A stretch of 64,000 nucleotides of DNA from Aurantibacillus circumpalustris (lineage in GTDB: Bacteria; Bacteroidota; Bacteroidia; B-17B0; Aurantibacillaceae): contig NZ_CP121197.1 of NCBI RefSeq assembly GCF_029625215.1, positions 3,348,001 to 3,412,000 on the forward strand, given 5' to 3'. Below the pieces are notes generated by a model. It had not been told where the DNA came from. It saw only the letters and a program-made list of their open reading frames with translations, and ran no database searches. Of this stretch, positions 27,648 to 37,642 are shown piece by piece (position 1 is the stretch's first letter; every line of letters starts with the position of its first letter). The translations under genes and the position numbers were made by a program.

Positions 27648-30600
27648 CTATCTAATAATATTTACATTTCCGGTTTTTGTATACTTCTTGCGGTCTAGTC
27701 CGGTATATCGTATAACATAGGTGTATACGCCAACAGGACAAGTACTTTCTCTATACTTTCCATCCCAGCCAACCTTATAATCGCCAGACTGAAATAGCTG
27801 CACACCCCAACGGTTATATACTTCCATTGAAATATCAGATATATTTTCTCCATAAATTAAAAACAGATCGTTTTTTCCATCGCCATTCGGACTAAAAGTA
27901 TTAGGGATATAAACTGTAAAATCTTCCGTTAATTCGATACAAACATCATCAGTTACACTGCACCCGTACTCGTTAACGGCCTCTACAATATAGCAACCAT
28001 CGCGCATTGGACGCACTTGCGTTTTAGGGCAATCGAGGCAGTAAATATCTTCGCCACGAACCCACGTTAGCGTTCCGGTTCCTACAGCTTCAATAAATAT
28101 TACTTCATTCGCATTGTAAGAACTATCTCTTCCTGCAAATACAACTGGCTTTGGATTTATTTGTACCATAACGGTTGTTGTTTTACTGCAGTAGGTGTTG
28201 TCTGAAACCTCTACAGTATATATTGTAGTTATTGTGGGATTAGCTAAAACTGCACTCGAGTTAGTTATATTTAGTCCCTCCGAAGGCGTCCAACTAAAAG
28301 AATTTCCACCAGAAGCATAAAGAGTTGTTTTATCTCCGGCGCATAACACAGCATCATTTGATACTTTAGGGATTATCTCTGGAACAACAGAAACTTGATA
28401 CATGAGTTGCTGGTAACACGATACCGTTCCTATTGATGTAGATCCGGTAATCGTATAATTTGTGGATACCTGCGGTGAAGCTATTATTGTTGTATTTGAG
28501 CCCAAGGCAACGTATGTACCCGCAGGTTCCCATGTATAATTGCTTGCCCCGGTTACCGTAATTGGTAAAGTATTACCTTTACAAACTTTGTTAATCGAAA
28601 CAATCAAATCCATATCAGGTCGCCTAACTGTTTCAACGTATACTATTGTAGAACCTGTACAAATTCCATTGTAACCATGAACTGTATAGGTCGTGCTTTC
28701 GTCTGGTGATGCTACAACCAAGTTTCCGGATGGAGAATTTAGTTTTTCATTTGGGTACCAAAAAAAAGAGTCTGCACCAGTCGCCTTTAGATTTGTGATT
28801 GCGCTACTACAAATCGTTGGTTGTGTGGCGCTAGCATGTATGTTCGGTATTTGAATTACTGAAACTGTTGCAATAGCTTGATTCGTACAGGTATTTAAGG
28901 CAACCTTAACTGTATAACTTTGAAACGCTAATGGTGCTGCCGTAACCATTGTTCCTCCGTTAGAAGACAATCCAGTAGATGGTGACCAATTATATGAGTT
29001 ACCATTTCCTAAAGCAGCTAATGTGACAGAACTCCCAGCGCATACTGTTGTAGTTTTAGGATAAACTGACACTGTAGGAACTGGTAAAATAAGCAACACT
29101 GCATTTTTTGTAGCACCCAAGCACCCGTGATCAGTTCCAATAACCGAATAAAAGCTTGTTAAGGTTGGATTTGCAACAATACTATTATTTCCGGTAACTG
29201 TATAATTTGGCATTGGTAACCATGTATACTGAGCTGCTCCCGAAACAGAAAAAGCTCTACTTTCTCCCGGACATGCACTGGCGGACGAAGGAGTTATAAA
29301 GATTATCGGATTAGGAATTACTGTAAAATTTTTCGTAGTACTAACCGTGCAAACCCCAGTTTTTCCAACTAAAGTAGCGGTATAAACTGTAGGCAAAGTA
29401 ACCTGAGTGCTAGTGTGAACAAGTTGCATAACGGGTCCGTTTGGAGCTGTAATACTTATTCCATTACCTGCTAACAAAGTATAATTAATTGCTCCTGCCG
29501 GTGTTAAAGTAATAGCATTCGGCGAACCATTAAAATTCTGAGCACATAGGGTAGTGTTACTTAAACTGAGTGATAAAACAGGTGGCAGCACAATATAAAC
29601 AACAGAACTAGCTGAGTTTGTGCATGTATTTAATGAACCAACAACTGAATAAATTAAACTATTTGGAGGTGAAACGTTTATGGTTGTATTATTTGGCGAA
29701 GACAACTGACCAATGGCTGGACTCCATGAATACGAAGTAGCATTGCCAGTAACACTCAAAGTAATTTGAGATCCTAAACAAATTGTTGAAGTAGTAAGAT
29801 TTACATTCAATACCGGCAAAGGTAATATCACAATAGATACTGAGTTTGTTTGACTTTGACAACCAGAATCTGTACCAACAACAGTATAAACTGCGGCTGA
29901 ACTCGGGCTTACCACTACGTTACTACCACTTGTTGAATTAAGTCCAGGGCTTCCACCCCAAAAATATTGGGTTGCTCCACTAACGGAAATCACCGTATTA
30001 GTATTTGGGCACATACTTGCCGAAGTTGTAGTGAGATTTAAAGTTGGATTAGGAACAATAACAAATCCAGTGGTAGTTGTATCTGGACAAGATCCGTTGG
30101 ATCCTATTAATGTTGCTGAAGCATTAGCAGATAAATTACCAAAAATGGTTACAGGAAAACAAGGCATTGTAGGCCCATTTGGAGAAGTTGTCGAATAGTT
30201 GCTTGTTGTTATAAGTGTATAATTAGCCGCTCCTGAAGGAGTAAGTGTTATTGAAGCGGGAGAACTATTAAAACTCTGTAGACAGAGAGTATTGTCACTT
30301 AGCGCTACACTCACCGTCGGCGTTTGATGAACTGTAACTACATCTGTTGCAGTGCACCCACTCATTAAATCTGTTACACTCACAGTATAGGCGCCAGGCG
30401 CACCCACTAAAAGAGAATCAGTTCCAGAAACAAATGGTATTCCTGGTCCACTCCAAAATACAATATCACTGGAAAAAGTATGAGCAACCGAAAGTTTTTT
30501 TGTTTCGTTTATTTCTTTGCAAATTGTTCCTGTTGGACTTAACTGAGCTAAAACTGATGTCGAAGTACTTAAAACCGTTGTAGTAAGTGTGAGTTGGGTT

Positions 30601-31559
30601 GGAGGACAAGTGCCCGTATTTATCAAACAGGAGTATGTGCCGGGAGCATTTACTGTAACAATCGAATTACTTGCAGCTCCAACAACTCCTGGCCCTGACC
30701 ATGTATAAGTAACCGGACTTGCTGTTGTAGTAACAACTAGGCTTACAGTTGGTATATTACAGCCTAACACCCCACCAAAAATACTACTACCTGCTAAACT
30801 TGTTGAAGGATAACAAACCGAACAAGATGCAAAATCTCCAGGAGAATTAGTAAAACCTGGCACCGCCACAAATGTTACACTATTACCACTTATTGTTCCA
30901 ATGTAAAATCCTCCAAGTGCATTATTATTTTTAAGATAAATTTTATTTCCAATAATTGCGAAACCACCCCCACCGACCGAACTCGGCATACCACTTAAGG
31001 TATACGTACATTGCAAGGAACCAGAGGCGTTGTACATGGATAGTCCTTGACTTGGAGTACTCGTTTTTAAAGCGTAGAAATTACAATTGCAATCCGTAAC
31101 CAGGTCATAAGGCCCGCCACCGTTAAATCCAGCAAGTGTTGTAAGCAAAGTGCCGTTAGTGGTTCCGTTATAAGAATAAACCTGTCCGGTAGATCCAACA
31201 ATATTGTATATGGCTCCGGCACAGCCTGCAATATTAACAGCCGAGGTGTTACCAGTAGAATGCCCAGTATTTACCCATGAAACACCATTCCAATACCAGT
31301 AATTTCCTGCAAAAGTTGTATAAAAAGTTGGAGTTAGAGTTCCTCCATTTATATTTGGCATTAACGCTAAACCTCCACCAAATGTAGGAATGTTTGTTTG
31401 AGATGGATTGCTTGCAGAAAGCGGCAACCCGGGATCATAAAAACTAATAAAAGAACCTCCGTCCATATACACATAACCGTTTGAACACGAGGGATTTTGA
31501 GCGAAACACACTAATCCTGATAGAAATAAAATCATGAATATAATTTCGCGTTTTTTCAT
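27648..31559 (-). CDS. Giant T9SS-secreted Ig-like surface protein with type-B sorting domain
   Basis: This 1303-residue protein has a signal peptide (MKKREIIFMILFLSGLVCFAQ). Residues 23-250 form a beta-propeller-like domain with Gly-rich repeats. From about 270 to 1200 there are some ten Ig-like repeats of 75-85 residues, each with a Cys pair and W/Y core. Residues 413-660 and 661-905 are a tandem-duplicated three-repeat cassette. The C-terminal 90 residues are a gliding-motility-associated/type-B T9SS domain (VYIPNTFSPNGDGKNDLF, VYNRWG, WDGKY, GVYTYVIRY, NVNIIR). Expected on the cell surface as an adhesin or binding protein. No enzymatic motif seen. Confidence 0.9.
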   Translation of the reverse strand: MKKREIIFMILFLSGLVCFAQNPSCSNGYVYMDGGSFISFYDPGLPLSASNPSQTNIPTFGGGLALMPNINGGTLTPTFYTTFAGNYWYWNGVSWVNTGHSTGNTSAVNIAGCAGAIYNIVGSTGQVYSYNGTTNGTLLTTLAGFNGGGPYDLVTDCNCNFYALKTSTPSQGLSMYNASGSLQCTYTLSGMPSSVGGGGFAIIGNKIYLKNNNALGGFYIGTISGNSVTFVAVPGFTNSPGDFASCSVCYPSTSLAGSSIFGGVLGCNIPTVSLVVTTTASPVTYTWSGPGVVGAASNSIVTVNAPGTYSCLINTGTCPPTQLTLTTTVLSTSTSVLAQLSPTGTICKEINETKKLSVAHTFSSDIVFWSGPGIPFVSGTDSLLVGAPGAYTVSVTDLMSGCTATDVVTVHQTPTVSVALSDNTLCLQSFNSSPASITLTPSGAANYTLITTSNYSTTSPNGPTMPCFPVTIFGNLSANASATLIGSNGSCPDTTTTGFVIVPNPTLNLTTTSASMCPNTNTVISVSGATQYFWGGSPGLNSTSGSNVVVSPSSAAVYTVVGTDSGCQSQTNSVSIVILPLPVLNVNLTTSTICLGSQITLSVTGNATSYSWSPAIGQLSSPNNTTINVSPPNSLIYSVVGSLNTCTNSASSVVYIVLPPVLSLSLSNTTLCAQNFNGSPNAITLTPAGAINYTLLAGNGISITAPNGPVMQLVHTSTQVTLPTVYTATLVGKTGVCTVSTTKNFTVIPNPIIFITPSSASACPGESRAFSVSGAAQYTWLPMPNYTVTGNNSIVANPTLTSFYSVIGTDHGCLGATKNAVLLILPVPTVSVYPKTTTVCAGSSVTLAALGNGNSYNWSPSTGLSSNGGTMVTAAPLAFQSYTVKVALNTCTNQAIATVSVIQIPNIHASATQPTICSSAITNLKATGADSFFWYPNEKLNSPSGNLVVASPDESTTYTVHGYNGICTGSTIVYVETVRRPDMDLIVSINKVCKGNTLPITVTGASNYTWEPAGTYVALGSNTTIIASPQVSTNYTITGSTSIGTVSCYQQLMYQVSVVPEIIPKVSNDAVLCAGDKTTLYASGGNSFSWTPSEGLNITNSSAVLANPTITTIYTVEVSDNTYCSKTTTVMVQINPKPVVFAGRDSSYNANEVIFIEAVGTGTLTWVRGEDIYCLDCPKTQVRPMRDGCYIVEAVNEYGCSVTDDVCIELTEDFTVYIPNTFSPNGDGKNDLFLIYGENISDISMEVYNRWGVQLFQSGDYKVGWDGKYRESTCPVGVYTYVIRYTGLDRKKYTKTGNVNIIR
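28845..30323 (-). repeat. Tandem duplication of a three-Ig-repeat cassette
   Basis: Within the 1303-residue protein, residues 413-660 and 661-905 repeat the same order of three Ig-like units. They share TLCLQSFNSSP/TLCAQNFNGSP, SITLTPSGA/AITLTPAGA, SASMCP/SASACP, SVSGATQY/SVSGAAQY and GNATSYSWSP/GNGNSYNWSP. The approximate unit is 246 residues (740 bp), an intragenic duplication now diverged. Confidence 0.8.
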
Positions 31560-31732
31560 TTAACCATTTGATTAGCATAAATATAACCAACATAACTAGT
31601 TTTTCATAAAACAAATCTTAAACCACGCAATTATTTAGTGAACTAAGCATTTGAATGAGTGAAAAAGAAATATGTTTAAATCTTCTAAAAATAGCTTACC
31701 AATGAAAGCAAAAAAATTAGCAATTTTAGAGG

Positions 31733-34117
31733 ATGGATCACTACTTAGATGAACTAAATACCTTACAAAGAGCGGCTGCAAAGGCCACAGAAGGTCCGGT
31801 AATGATTATAGCTGGTGCTGGATCTGGAAAGACAAGAGTTCTTACCTACCGTATAGCACACATTATGGAAAAAGGTGCGGATGCCTTTAATATTTTGGCT
31901 TTAACGTTTACCAACAAAGCTGCAAAAGAAATGAAAGAGAGGATTGCCAAAATTGTTGGCCCTGGGGAAGCCAAAAATTTATGGATGGGTACTTTTCACA
32001 GCGTATTTGCTAAAATTTTACGCATAGAAGCTTCTAAACTTGGCTACCCAAGCAACTTTACAATTTATGATACCGATGATAGTAAAAGTGTCATTAAAGA
32101 AATTTTAAAACAGTTTAATCTTGATGATAAAATTTACAAACCCTCTTTAGTTTTAAATAGGATTAGTGAAGCAAAAAATAAATTGGTTTCCGCAGCACAA
32201 TACTTGAACAACCCGATTACACAACAAGAAGATAGCAGTAGCCGCAAACCCTTATTAGGAAAAGTATACGAAGCCTATCAACGTAGAAATTTTAAAGCGG
32301 GTGCTATGGATTTTGATGATCTTTTGTTTCAAACCAATGTTCTTTTGAGAGATTTTCCAGATGTACTTTTAAAATATCAAAATAAATTCCGATTTATACT
32401 TGTAGATGAGTATCAGGATACAAACTTTTCACAATACCTTATAATTAAACAACTAGCTGCGCGGTTTCAAAATATATGTGTGGTGGGAGATGATGCTCAG
32501 AGTATTTACGCCTTTCGCGGAGCTAATATTCAAAACATTCTAAATTTTGAAAAAGATTATCCAGATTTAAAAACATTTAAACTCGAACAAAATTATAGAA
32601 GTACAAAAACCATAGTTGCGGCTGCAAACCATATAATTGCCAATAATAAAGATCAGTTTAAAAAGACCGTATTCACAGAAAACGAGGACGGACAAAAATT
32701 GAAAGTTATTAAAGCTGGTTCTGATAATGAAGAAGGGCAGAAAATTGTAAACAGTATTTTTGAAATACGTATGCAAAATCAGGCCAAAAATAGCGATTTT
32801 GCTATACTTTATAGAACCAACGCGCAATCAAGGTCATTTGAGGAGTCTCTTAGAAAACTAAACATTCCTTACAAAATTTATGGAGGTATAAGTTTTTACC
32901 AACGTAAAGAAATTAAAGACGTGTTATCGTATTTTCGTTTAACGATAAATTCGAGTGATGATGAAAGTCTTCGCAGGGTAATTAATTATCCGGCAAGAGG
33001 TATTGGACAAACGACTTTAGATAAAATTACAGTCGCAGCTGCGGAACATGATATTAATATGTGGACTGTAATAAGCAATCTTAAAGATTTTAATCTTGGA
33101 ATAAATGCCGGCATTGCTTCAAAAATAAATGATTTTGTTACACAAATAAAATCGTATAGTCTATTATTGCCTTACAAAGACGCGTATGATTTAGCCAATT
33201 ATATTGCTGTTAATAGCGGTATTGTAAAAGAACTGTACACTGATAAAACACCCGAAGGTGTTAGTAGGTACGAGAACATTCAGGAATTATTAAATGGAAT
33301 CAAAGATTTTGTAGAACAGCCTCGTACCCCTCAAGAAAATGAGCTAAACGATGTTATAAAACTAGAGCTTCAAAAAAAAGAAACAGAGCTTGCGCTTGAA
33401 GAAGCTAATACATCTATCAAAACGCTTGACGAATTTATGCAAGAAATTACTTTGCTTACGAGTGTAGACAAAGAAGATGAAAAAGATACCGACAAAGATA
33501 AAGTGAGTATGATGACCATACACGCTGCAAAAGGGCTCGAGTTTCCGTATGTATATATTGTTGGATTGGAAGAAAACTTGTTTCCATCGCAACTTTCTAT
33601 AAATAGTAGAACCGATTTGGAGGAAGAACGCCGACTGTTCTATGTTGCTGTTACACGTGCCGAAAAGCAAGCAACACTAAGTTATGCAACCATGCGCTAC
33701 CGATTTGGAAACGTTACCTATTGCGAACCAAGTCGGTTTATCGACGAAATTGATGAAAAATTTCTTGATTATCCAGAAGATCAGGTATCCCCCTCATTTT
33801 CAAAAAACACATTTGATAAGTTTCGGGATAATTATAATTCTGTTTCAAATGATTCAAATACATCAATAATTAACCTGAATTTAAAACCTAAAAAACTCAT
33901 CCGTCTAAGTAGTAGTTTTAACTCCAATTCAACTCCCGCCGATCTTTCATTAAACAGATCGTTGCTTTCGGGCGACAACGTAATGCACGAGAAATTTGGG
34001 AAGGGTCAAATTGTTTCACTTGAGGGTTCGTGGCCTGAGACAAAGGCTACTATTCAATTTGAAAAAGCTGGGAACAAGAGTCTTTTATTAAAATTTGCAA
34101 GATTAACAAAACTATAA
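31733..34117 (+). CDS. UvrD/PcrA-type superfamily 1A DNA helicase
   Basis: This 794-residue SF1A 3'-5' helicase has Walker A GAGSGKT at 28-34, then the Q-motif-like LNTLQRAAAKATEGP, ALTFTNKAAKEM, GTFHSVFAKIL, motif II LVDEYQDTN, GDDAQSIYAFRGA, LEQNYRST, YRTNAQSR and TIHAAKGLEFPYV, ending VAVTRAEKQ. The C-terminal tail GKGQIVSLEGSWPE resembles the RNA-polymerase-binding Tudor-like domain of PcrA/UvrD. Roles are nucleotide excision repair and replication-fork processing. The start is ATG at 31733. The gene stands alone between T9SS cargo genes. Confidence 0.95.
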   Translation: MDHYLDELNTLQRAAAKATEGPVMIIAGAGSGKTRVLTYRIAHIMEKGADAFNILALTFTNKAAKEMKERIAKIVGPGEAKNLWMGTFHSVFAKILRIEASKLGYPSNFTIYDTDDSKSVIKEILKQFNLDDKIYKPSLVLNRISEAKNKLVSAAQYLNNPITQQEDSSSRKPLLGKVYEAYQRRNFKAGAMDFDDLLFQTNVLLRDFPDVLLKYQNKFRFILVDEYQDTNFSQYLIIKQLAARFQNICVVGDDAQSIYAFRGANIQNILNFEKDYPDLKTFKLEQNYRSTKTIVAAANHIIANNKDQFKKTVFTENEDGQKLKVIKAGSDNEEGQKIVNSIFEIRMQNQAKNSDFAILYRTNAQSRSFEESLRKLNIPYKIYGGISFYQRKEIKDVLSYFRLTINSSDDESLRRVINYPARGIGQTTLDKITVAAAEHDINMWTVISNLKDFNLGINAGIASKINDFVTQIKSYSLLLPYKDAYDLANYIAVNSGIVKELYTDKTPEGVSRYENIQELLNGIKDFVEQPRTPQENELNDVIKLELQKKETELALEEANTSIKTLDEFMQEITLLTSVDKEDEKDTDKDKVSMMTIHAAKGLEFPYVYIVGLEENLFPSQLSINSRTDLEEERRLFYVAVTRAEKQATLSYATMRYRFGNVTYCEPSRFIDEIDEKFLDYPEDQVSPSFSKNTFDKFRDNYNSVSNDSNTSIINLNLKPKKLIRLSSSFNSNSTPADLSLNRSLLSGDNVMHEKFGKGQIVSLEGSWPETKATIQFEKAGNKSLLLKFARLTKL

Positions 34118-34229
34118 ACTATTAATAAACATCCTTATTACCAATTTAAAATGATGAGTGAATGAGCGAGTAATTTTTTTTAATGATTTATTTTCTCTAC
34201 TTTTATTTCAATTAAAACTCTAACCTATC

Positions 34230-36506
34230 ATGAACAAAAAACAGTTATTTCTCTGTCTAGCTTTATTAACTTCAAGTATTTTTAGTGCACAAACACCCGA
34301 ACAATTAAAAAATTATTGCGGTGCGGGCGTTCCTTCTCAACAGTGGGATTCATGGCTAAATAGTAAAGTTGAAGAATATAAGGACAACTTAGCGCATAAT
34401 AAAACAGCTTTAGTTGTTCGCGAAATTCCTGTAATTGTTCATATTATTTATTTTAATGAACCAATTGGGACTTATCCCAACTTAGATACAAATCAGGTTA
34501 AGTCGCAAATCGCAGCGCTAAATAGGGATTTTAGTGGAACGGGTGTTAATGTGAACAATGTTCCGTCTGTTTTTTCTGGCTTGGTTTCTAATACAGGAAT
34601 TCAATTTTGTTTAGCTAGAAAAGACCGTCAAGATCAACCAATGAATCCTCGTGGAATTGAACGTATCAGTGCTTCTGCAAATATATGGCAAAGTCCTTCA
34701 ACCCCTACATTAGATCTTAAGGCCTATTTTAATAACGTAATAATTCCGCTTACATATTGGGATCCTACTAAATATTTAAATATTTGGGTGAGCGACAAAC
34801 CAGTTGGATACCCAATGAATGGTTTTGCTACTTATCCACCTGGTTCTGGTCTTGCAGGAATTTTCGGCGGAACTTTTGGAACAACCACTAACGACGGCAT
34901 TTGGGTGTATGCAAAAGCTTTCGGGACAGCTACTGCAGGTGCCGTTGCTCCCTACGATGAAGGTAGAACCGCAACACACGAAATTGGTCATTGGCTTGGA
35001 TTAAGGCATATTTGGGGTGATGGTAATTGTTTATCTGATTATTGTACAGATACTCCAACAGCAAAACAAGCGCATTATGGTTGTGTTACAACAACTCCTA
35101 TCGATGGTTGTGGTGTAGGTACAAGTCCAAACGGGGAAATGCCAATGAATTTCATGGATAGATCTGACGATGCCTGTATGTATATGTTTACTCCAGACCA
35201 AAATATCCGTATGCAGACCGTGTTAAGCCAAAGCAGTTTAAGATATTTACTTGGAACACACTCTAAATGTTCTGAACAAGCACTACCAACATCGTCTGCC
35301 GTTGCTTCTTTTGAGACACAATTTCAACAATGTTTAAATAAACCTTTTACACCTTTCAATACTTCTAGTGGATTTCCTTATCCTACTTATATTTGGAGCT
35401 CATCGCCGGCAGCAAATTTTTTTCCAAGTAATTCTGTTCCAAATCCAGCAGTAACCATAAATAACCCTGGTTATTACACACTTACACTTGTCGCTACAAA
35501 TAGTTTAAGTTCTTCAACAGCTACGTTTGTTGTTACGGCCCAAAACACTTGTGCTGTTCAATCGCAGTGCTTGGATACTGCGAGGGCCATTAAAAAAACT
35601 GACACACTTACCACCTACAGAGCACCCGTTAGCTCTGTTAACGGTTGTGGTAATTTGTCAACAAACGGTAACCTAGTTGGCACAAATTGTTACAAAGACA
35701 AAGAATTTGCACAGTACTTTGCTCCAAACACTTATTCGACAATTCCTAATCCACAGGTGAATAGTGTCATAGTTCTTTTTGATTCAGCTGCAACAAAATC
35801 ACCTTATCAGAATACGCAGGTAGTCTGCAAAATTTATGGTGGATCAGTTGGCGGTGGTCCAACTAGTTCACAAGGATCAAAAAGTGATAGTATTACAAAG
35901 ATATTACTTACTCCTGCCGACACCTCTGTTGATTTTGTTGGAAAGCCTGGTAAATCTTTAATAACCAAGCGTAAAATAATTCCATTTAGATTTGATTTTG
36001 CAAGTCCTATTATTATTAGTAGTCCTTCTTCTGGATTTTTTGTAGGACTTCAAATACCTTTTGCTTATGGGGACTCCGTAGGCATTGTAACAAATACCAA
36101 ATTCAACAGTTCACTTGACTCGAGCGCATGGTATCTTAATTCAAATAATAGTTGGCAACCATATAAATCAACCAGAGGGTATAAAGTGCAAATGGCAGTA
36201 GTTCCTGTTATTACATGCGGCCCTGTTGGAGTTAGAGAAGAAGGCAATTTATTAGGGTCAGGCGTTACAGTAATGCCAAATCCAAGCAACGGCATATTTA
36301 ATTTTGTATTTACATTCCAAAAAGAACAGTATTTATCTCTAAATATAACTAGCGCTTTTGGACAACTTATTAGCTACGAAAAATTAAGAAACATTACCAA
36401 TAATGTTATCAGTGTTGATTTAAGCCAATATGCAAATGGTATCTATTTTGCAGAAATTTCAAATGGCACTGAAAGAATAGTTAAAAAAATAATAGTAAAC
36501 CATTAA
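34230..36506 (+). CDS. Pappalysin-like M43 metalloprotease, T9SS cargo
   Basis: This 758-residue protein has a signal peptide (MNKKQLFLCLALLTSSIFSAQ), a pro-region, then the metzincin active site HEIGHWLGLRHIWGD (H250, E251, H254, H260) with Met-turn PMNFMDRS and several Cys, the MEROPS M43 pattern. After about 350 come a PKD-like segment (FNTSSGFPYPTYIWSSSP) and a beta-sandwich. The last ~80 residues are a type-A T9SS sorting domain (MPNPSNGIFNF, DLSQYANGIYFAEI). Predicted secreted calcium-dependent protease. It follows uvrD by 112 bp but is probably a separate unit, closed by the terminator at 36522-36551. Confidence 0.93.
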   Translation: MNKKQLFLCLALLTSSIFSAQTPEQLKNYCGAGVPSQQWDSWLNSKVEEYKDNLAHNKTALVVREIPVIVHIIYFNEPIGTYPNLDTNQVKSQIAALNRDFSGTGVNVNNVPSVFSGLVSNTGIQFCLARKDRQDQPMNPRGIERISASANIWQSPSTPTLDLKAYFNNVIIPLTYWDPTKYLNIWVSDKPVGYPMNGFATYPPGSGLAGIFGGTFGTTTNDGIWVYAKAFGTATAGAVAPYDEGRTATHEIGHWLGLRHIWGDGNCLSDYCTDTPTAKQAHYGCVTTTPIDGCGVGTSPNGEMPMNFMDRSDDACMYMFTPDQNIRMQTVLSQSSLRYLLGTHSKCSEQALPTSSAVASFETQFQQCLNKPFTPFNTSSGFPYPTYIWSSSPAANFFPSNSVPNPAVTINNPGYYTLTLVATNSLSSSTATFVVTAQNTCAVQSQCLDTARAIKKTDTLTTYRAPVSSVNGCGNLSTNGNLVGTNCYKDKEFAQYFAPNTYSTIPNPQVNSVIVLFDSAATKSPYQNTQVVCKIYGGSVGGGPTSSQGSKSDSITKILLTPADTSVDFVGKPGKSLITKRKIIPFRFDFASPIIISSPSSGFFVGLQIPFAYGDSVGIVTNTKFNSSLDSSAWYLNSNNSWQPYKSTRGYKVQMAVVPVITCGPVGVREEGNLLGSGVTVMPNPSNGIFNFVFTFQKEQYLSLNITSAFGQLISYEKLRNITNNVISVDLSQYANGIYFAEISNGTERIVKKIIVNH

Positions 36507-36521
36507 TTAATATTAGTTCTC

Positions 36522-36551
36522 AAAAGCCCGCTTTGTTAAAGCGGGCTTTTT
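36522..36551 (+). terminator. Strong intrinsic terminator
   Basis: AAAAGCCCGCTTT and AAAGCGGGCTTTT form a perfect 13-bp stem with a 3-nt loop and a T-rich end, 16 bp after the M43 stop. Confidence 0.93.
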
Positions 36552-36617
36552 AATTTATTAAACTGCCTAACAATTATTGAATAAAACAGTTTCATTAACG
36601 TAAATTAAATCTTAAAA

Positions 36618-37457
36618 ATGAATCTCTACTCCATAAATACAGGTCACTTTAAATTAGATGGTGGTGCAATGTTTGGTGTTGTTCCAAAAAGCATTTGGCA
36701 TAAACTCAATCCGGCAGATGAAAATAACATGTGTAGCTGGGCATTACGTTGTTTATTAATTGAAGATGGAAACAGACTAATGCTTATTGATAATGGAATG
36801 GGAAATAAACAAGATGCCAAATTTTTTGGTTATTATTTTTTGCATGGAAACGATACTCTCGAAAAGTCATTAAATAAACATGGTTTTACTTGTGATGACA
36901 TAACGGATATGGTATTGACACATCTTCATTTCGATCATTGCGGAGGAAGCATTAATTATAACAGTGACAGAACTAAACTTGAGCCGGCGTTTAAACATGC
37001 AAAATACTATTGTAACGAAAAACATTGGGAGTGGGCTACACATCCTAATCCAAGAGAAAAAGCAAGCTTTTTGAAAGAAAACATTCTTCCAATAAAAGAA
37101 AGTGGACAGTTAAACTTTATCAGTGAAATAAGTAAACTAATAAACGGTTTATCCTTTATTGAAGTCAACGGACACACGGAAGGAATGATGTTGCCTATAA
37201 TTGAATACAAAGAAAATACAATTGCTTATATGGCCGATTTAATTCCAAGCGCAGCTCATATTCCGATTCCTTATGTCATGGGTTACGACACCCGTCCTTT
37301 GGAAACTCTTAAAGAAAAAGAAAGTATTTTAAATAAAGCCGTTGAAAATAATTGGACTTTATTCTTTGAACACGACCCTTCTATTGAATGTGTTAGTCTT
37401 GAAAAAACCGAAAAAGGTGTAAGAAAAAAAGAGAGTTTTCTTTTGAATATACTTTAA
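36618..37457 (+). CDS. MBL-fold metallo-hydrolase
   Basis: This 279-residue cytosolic protein carries the zinc-binding signature THLHFDHCGG at 101-110, a GHTEG motif near 190 and a conserved Asp in YMADLIP. This puts it in the metallo-beta-lactamase superfamily, quorum-quenching-lactonase-like subgroup by layout (similar length and FEHDPS tail). The actual substrate is unknown. It lies 111 bp after the M43 gene behind a terminator, so it is expressed on its own. Family certain, function not. Confidence 0.9.
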   Translation: MNLYSINTGHFKLDGGAMFGVVPKSIWHKLNPADENNMCSWALRCLLIEDGNRLMLIDNGMGNKQDAKFFGYYFLHGNDTLEKSLNKHGFTCDDITDMVLTHLHFDHCGGSINYNSDRTKLEPAFKHAKYYCNEKHWEWATHPNPREKASFLKENILPIKESGQLNFISEISKLINGLSFIEVNGHTEGMMLPIIEYKENTIAYMADLIPSAAHIPIPYVMGYDTRPLETLKEKESILNKAVENNWTLFFEHDPSIECVSLEKTEKGVRKKESFLLNIL

Positions 37458-37642
37458 TATCTTATTATATCCAAATACATTTCATCAGTTTGTCGTTCTC
37501 TAGAATTATGCCATGTCATAAAGTGGGCGAACTAGTCAAACTATTTATTAAATCAGACGTTTCACCGATTAAACAGCCTTGACAAATGACTTAAATTTAG
37601 CTAACTTGTTAGATTATACACGACAGTGTTTAGCTCATTTTA

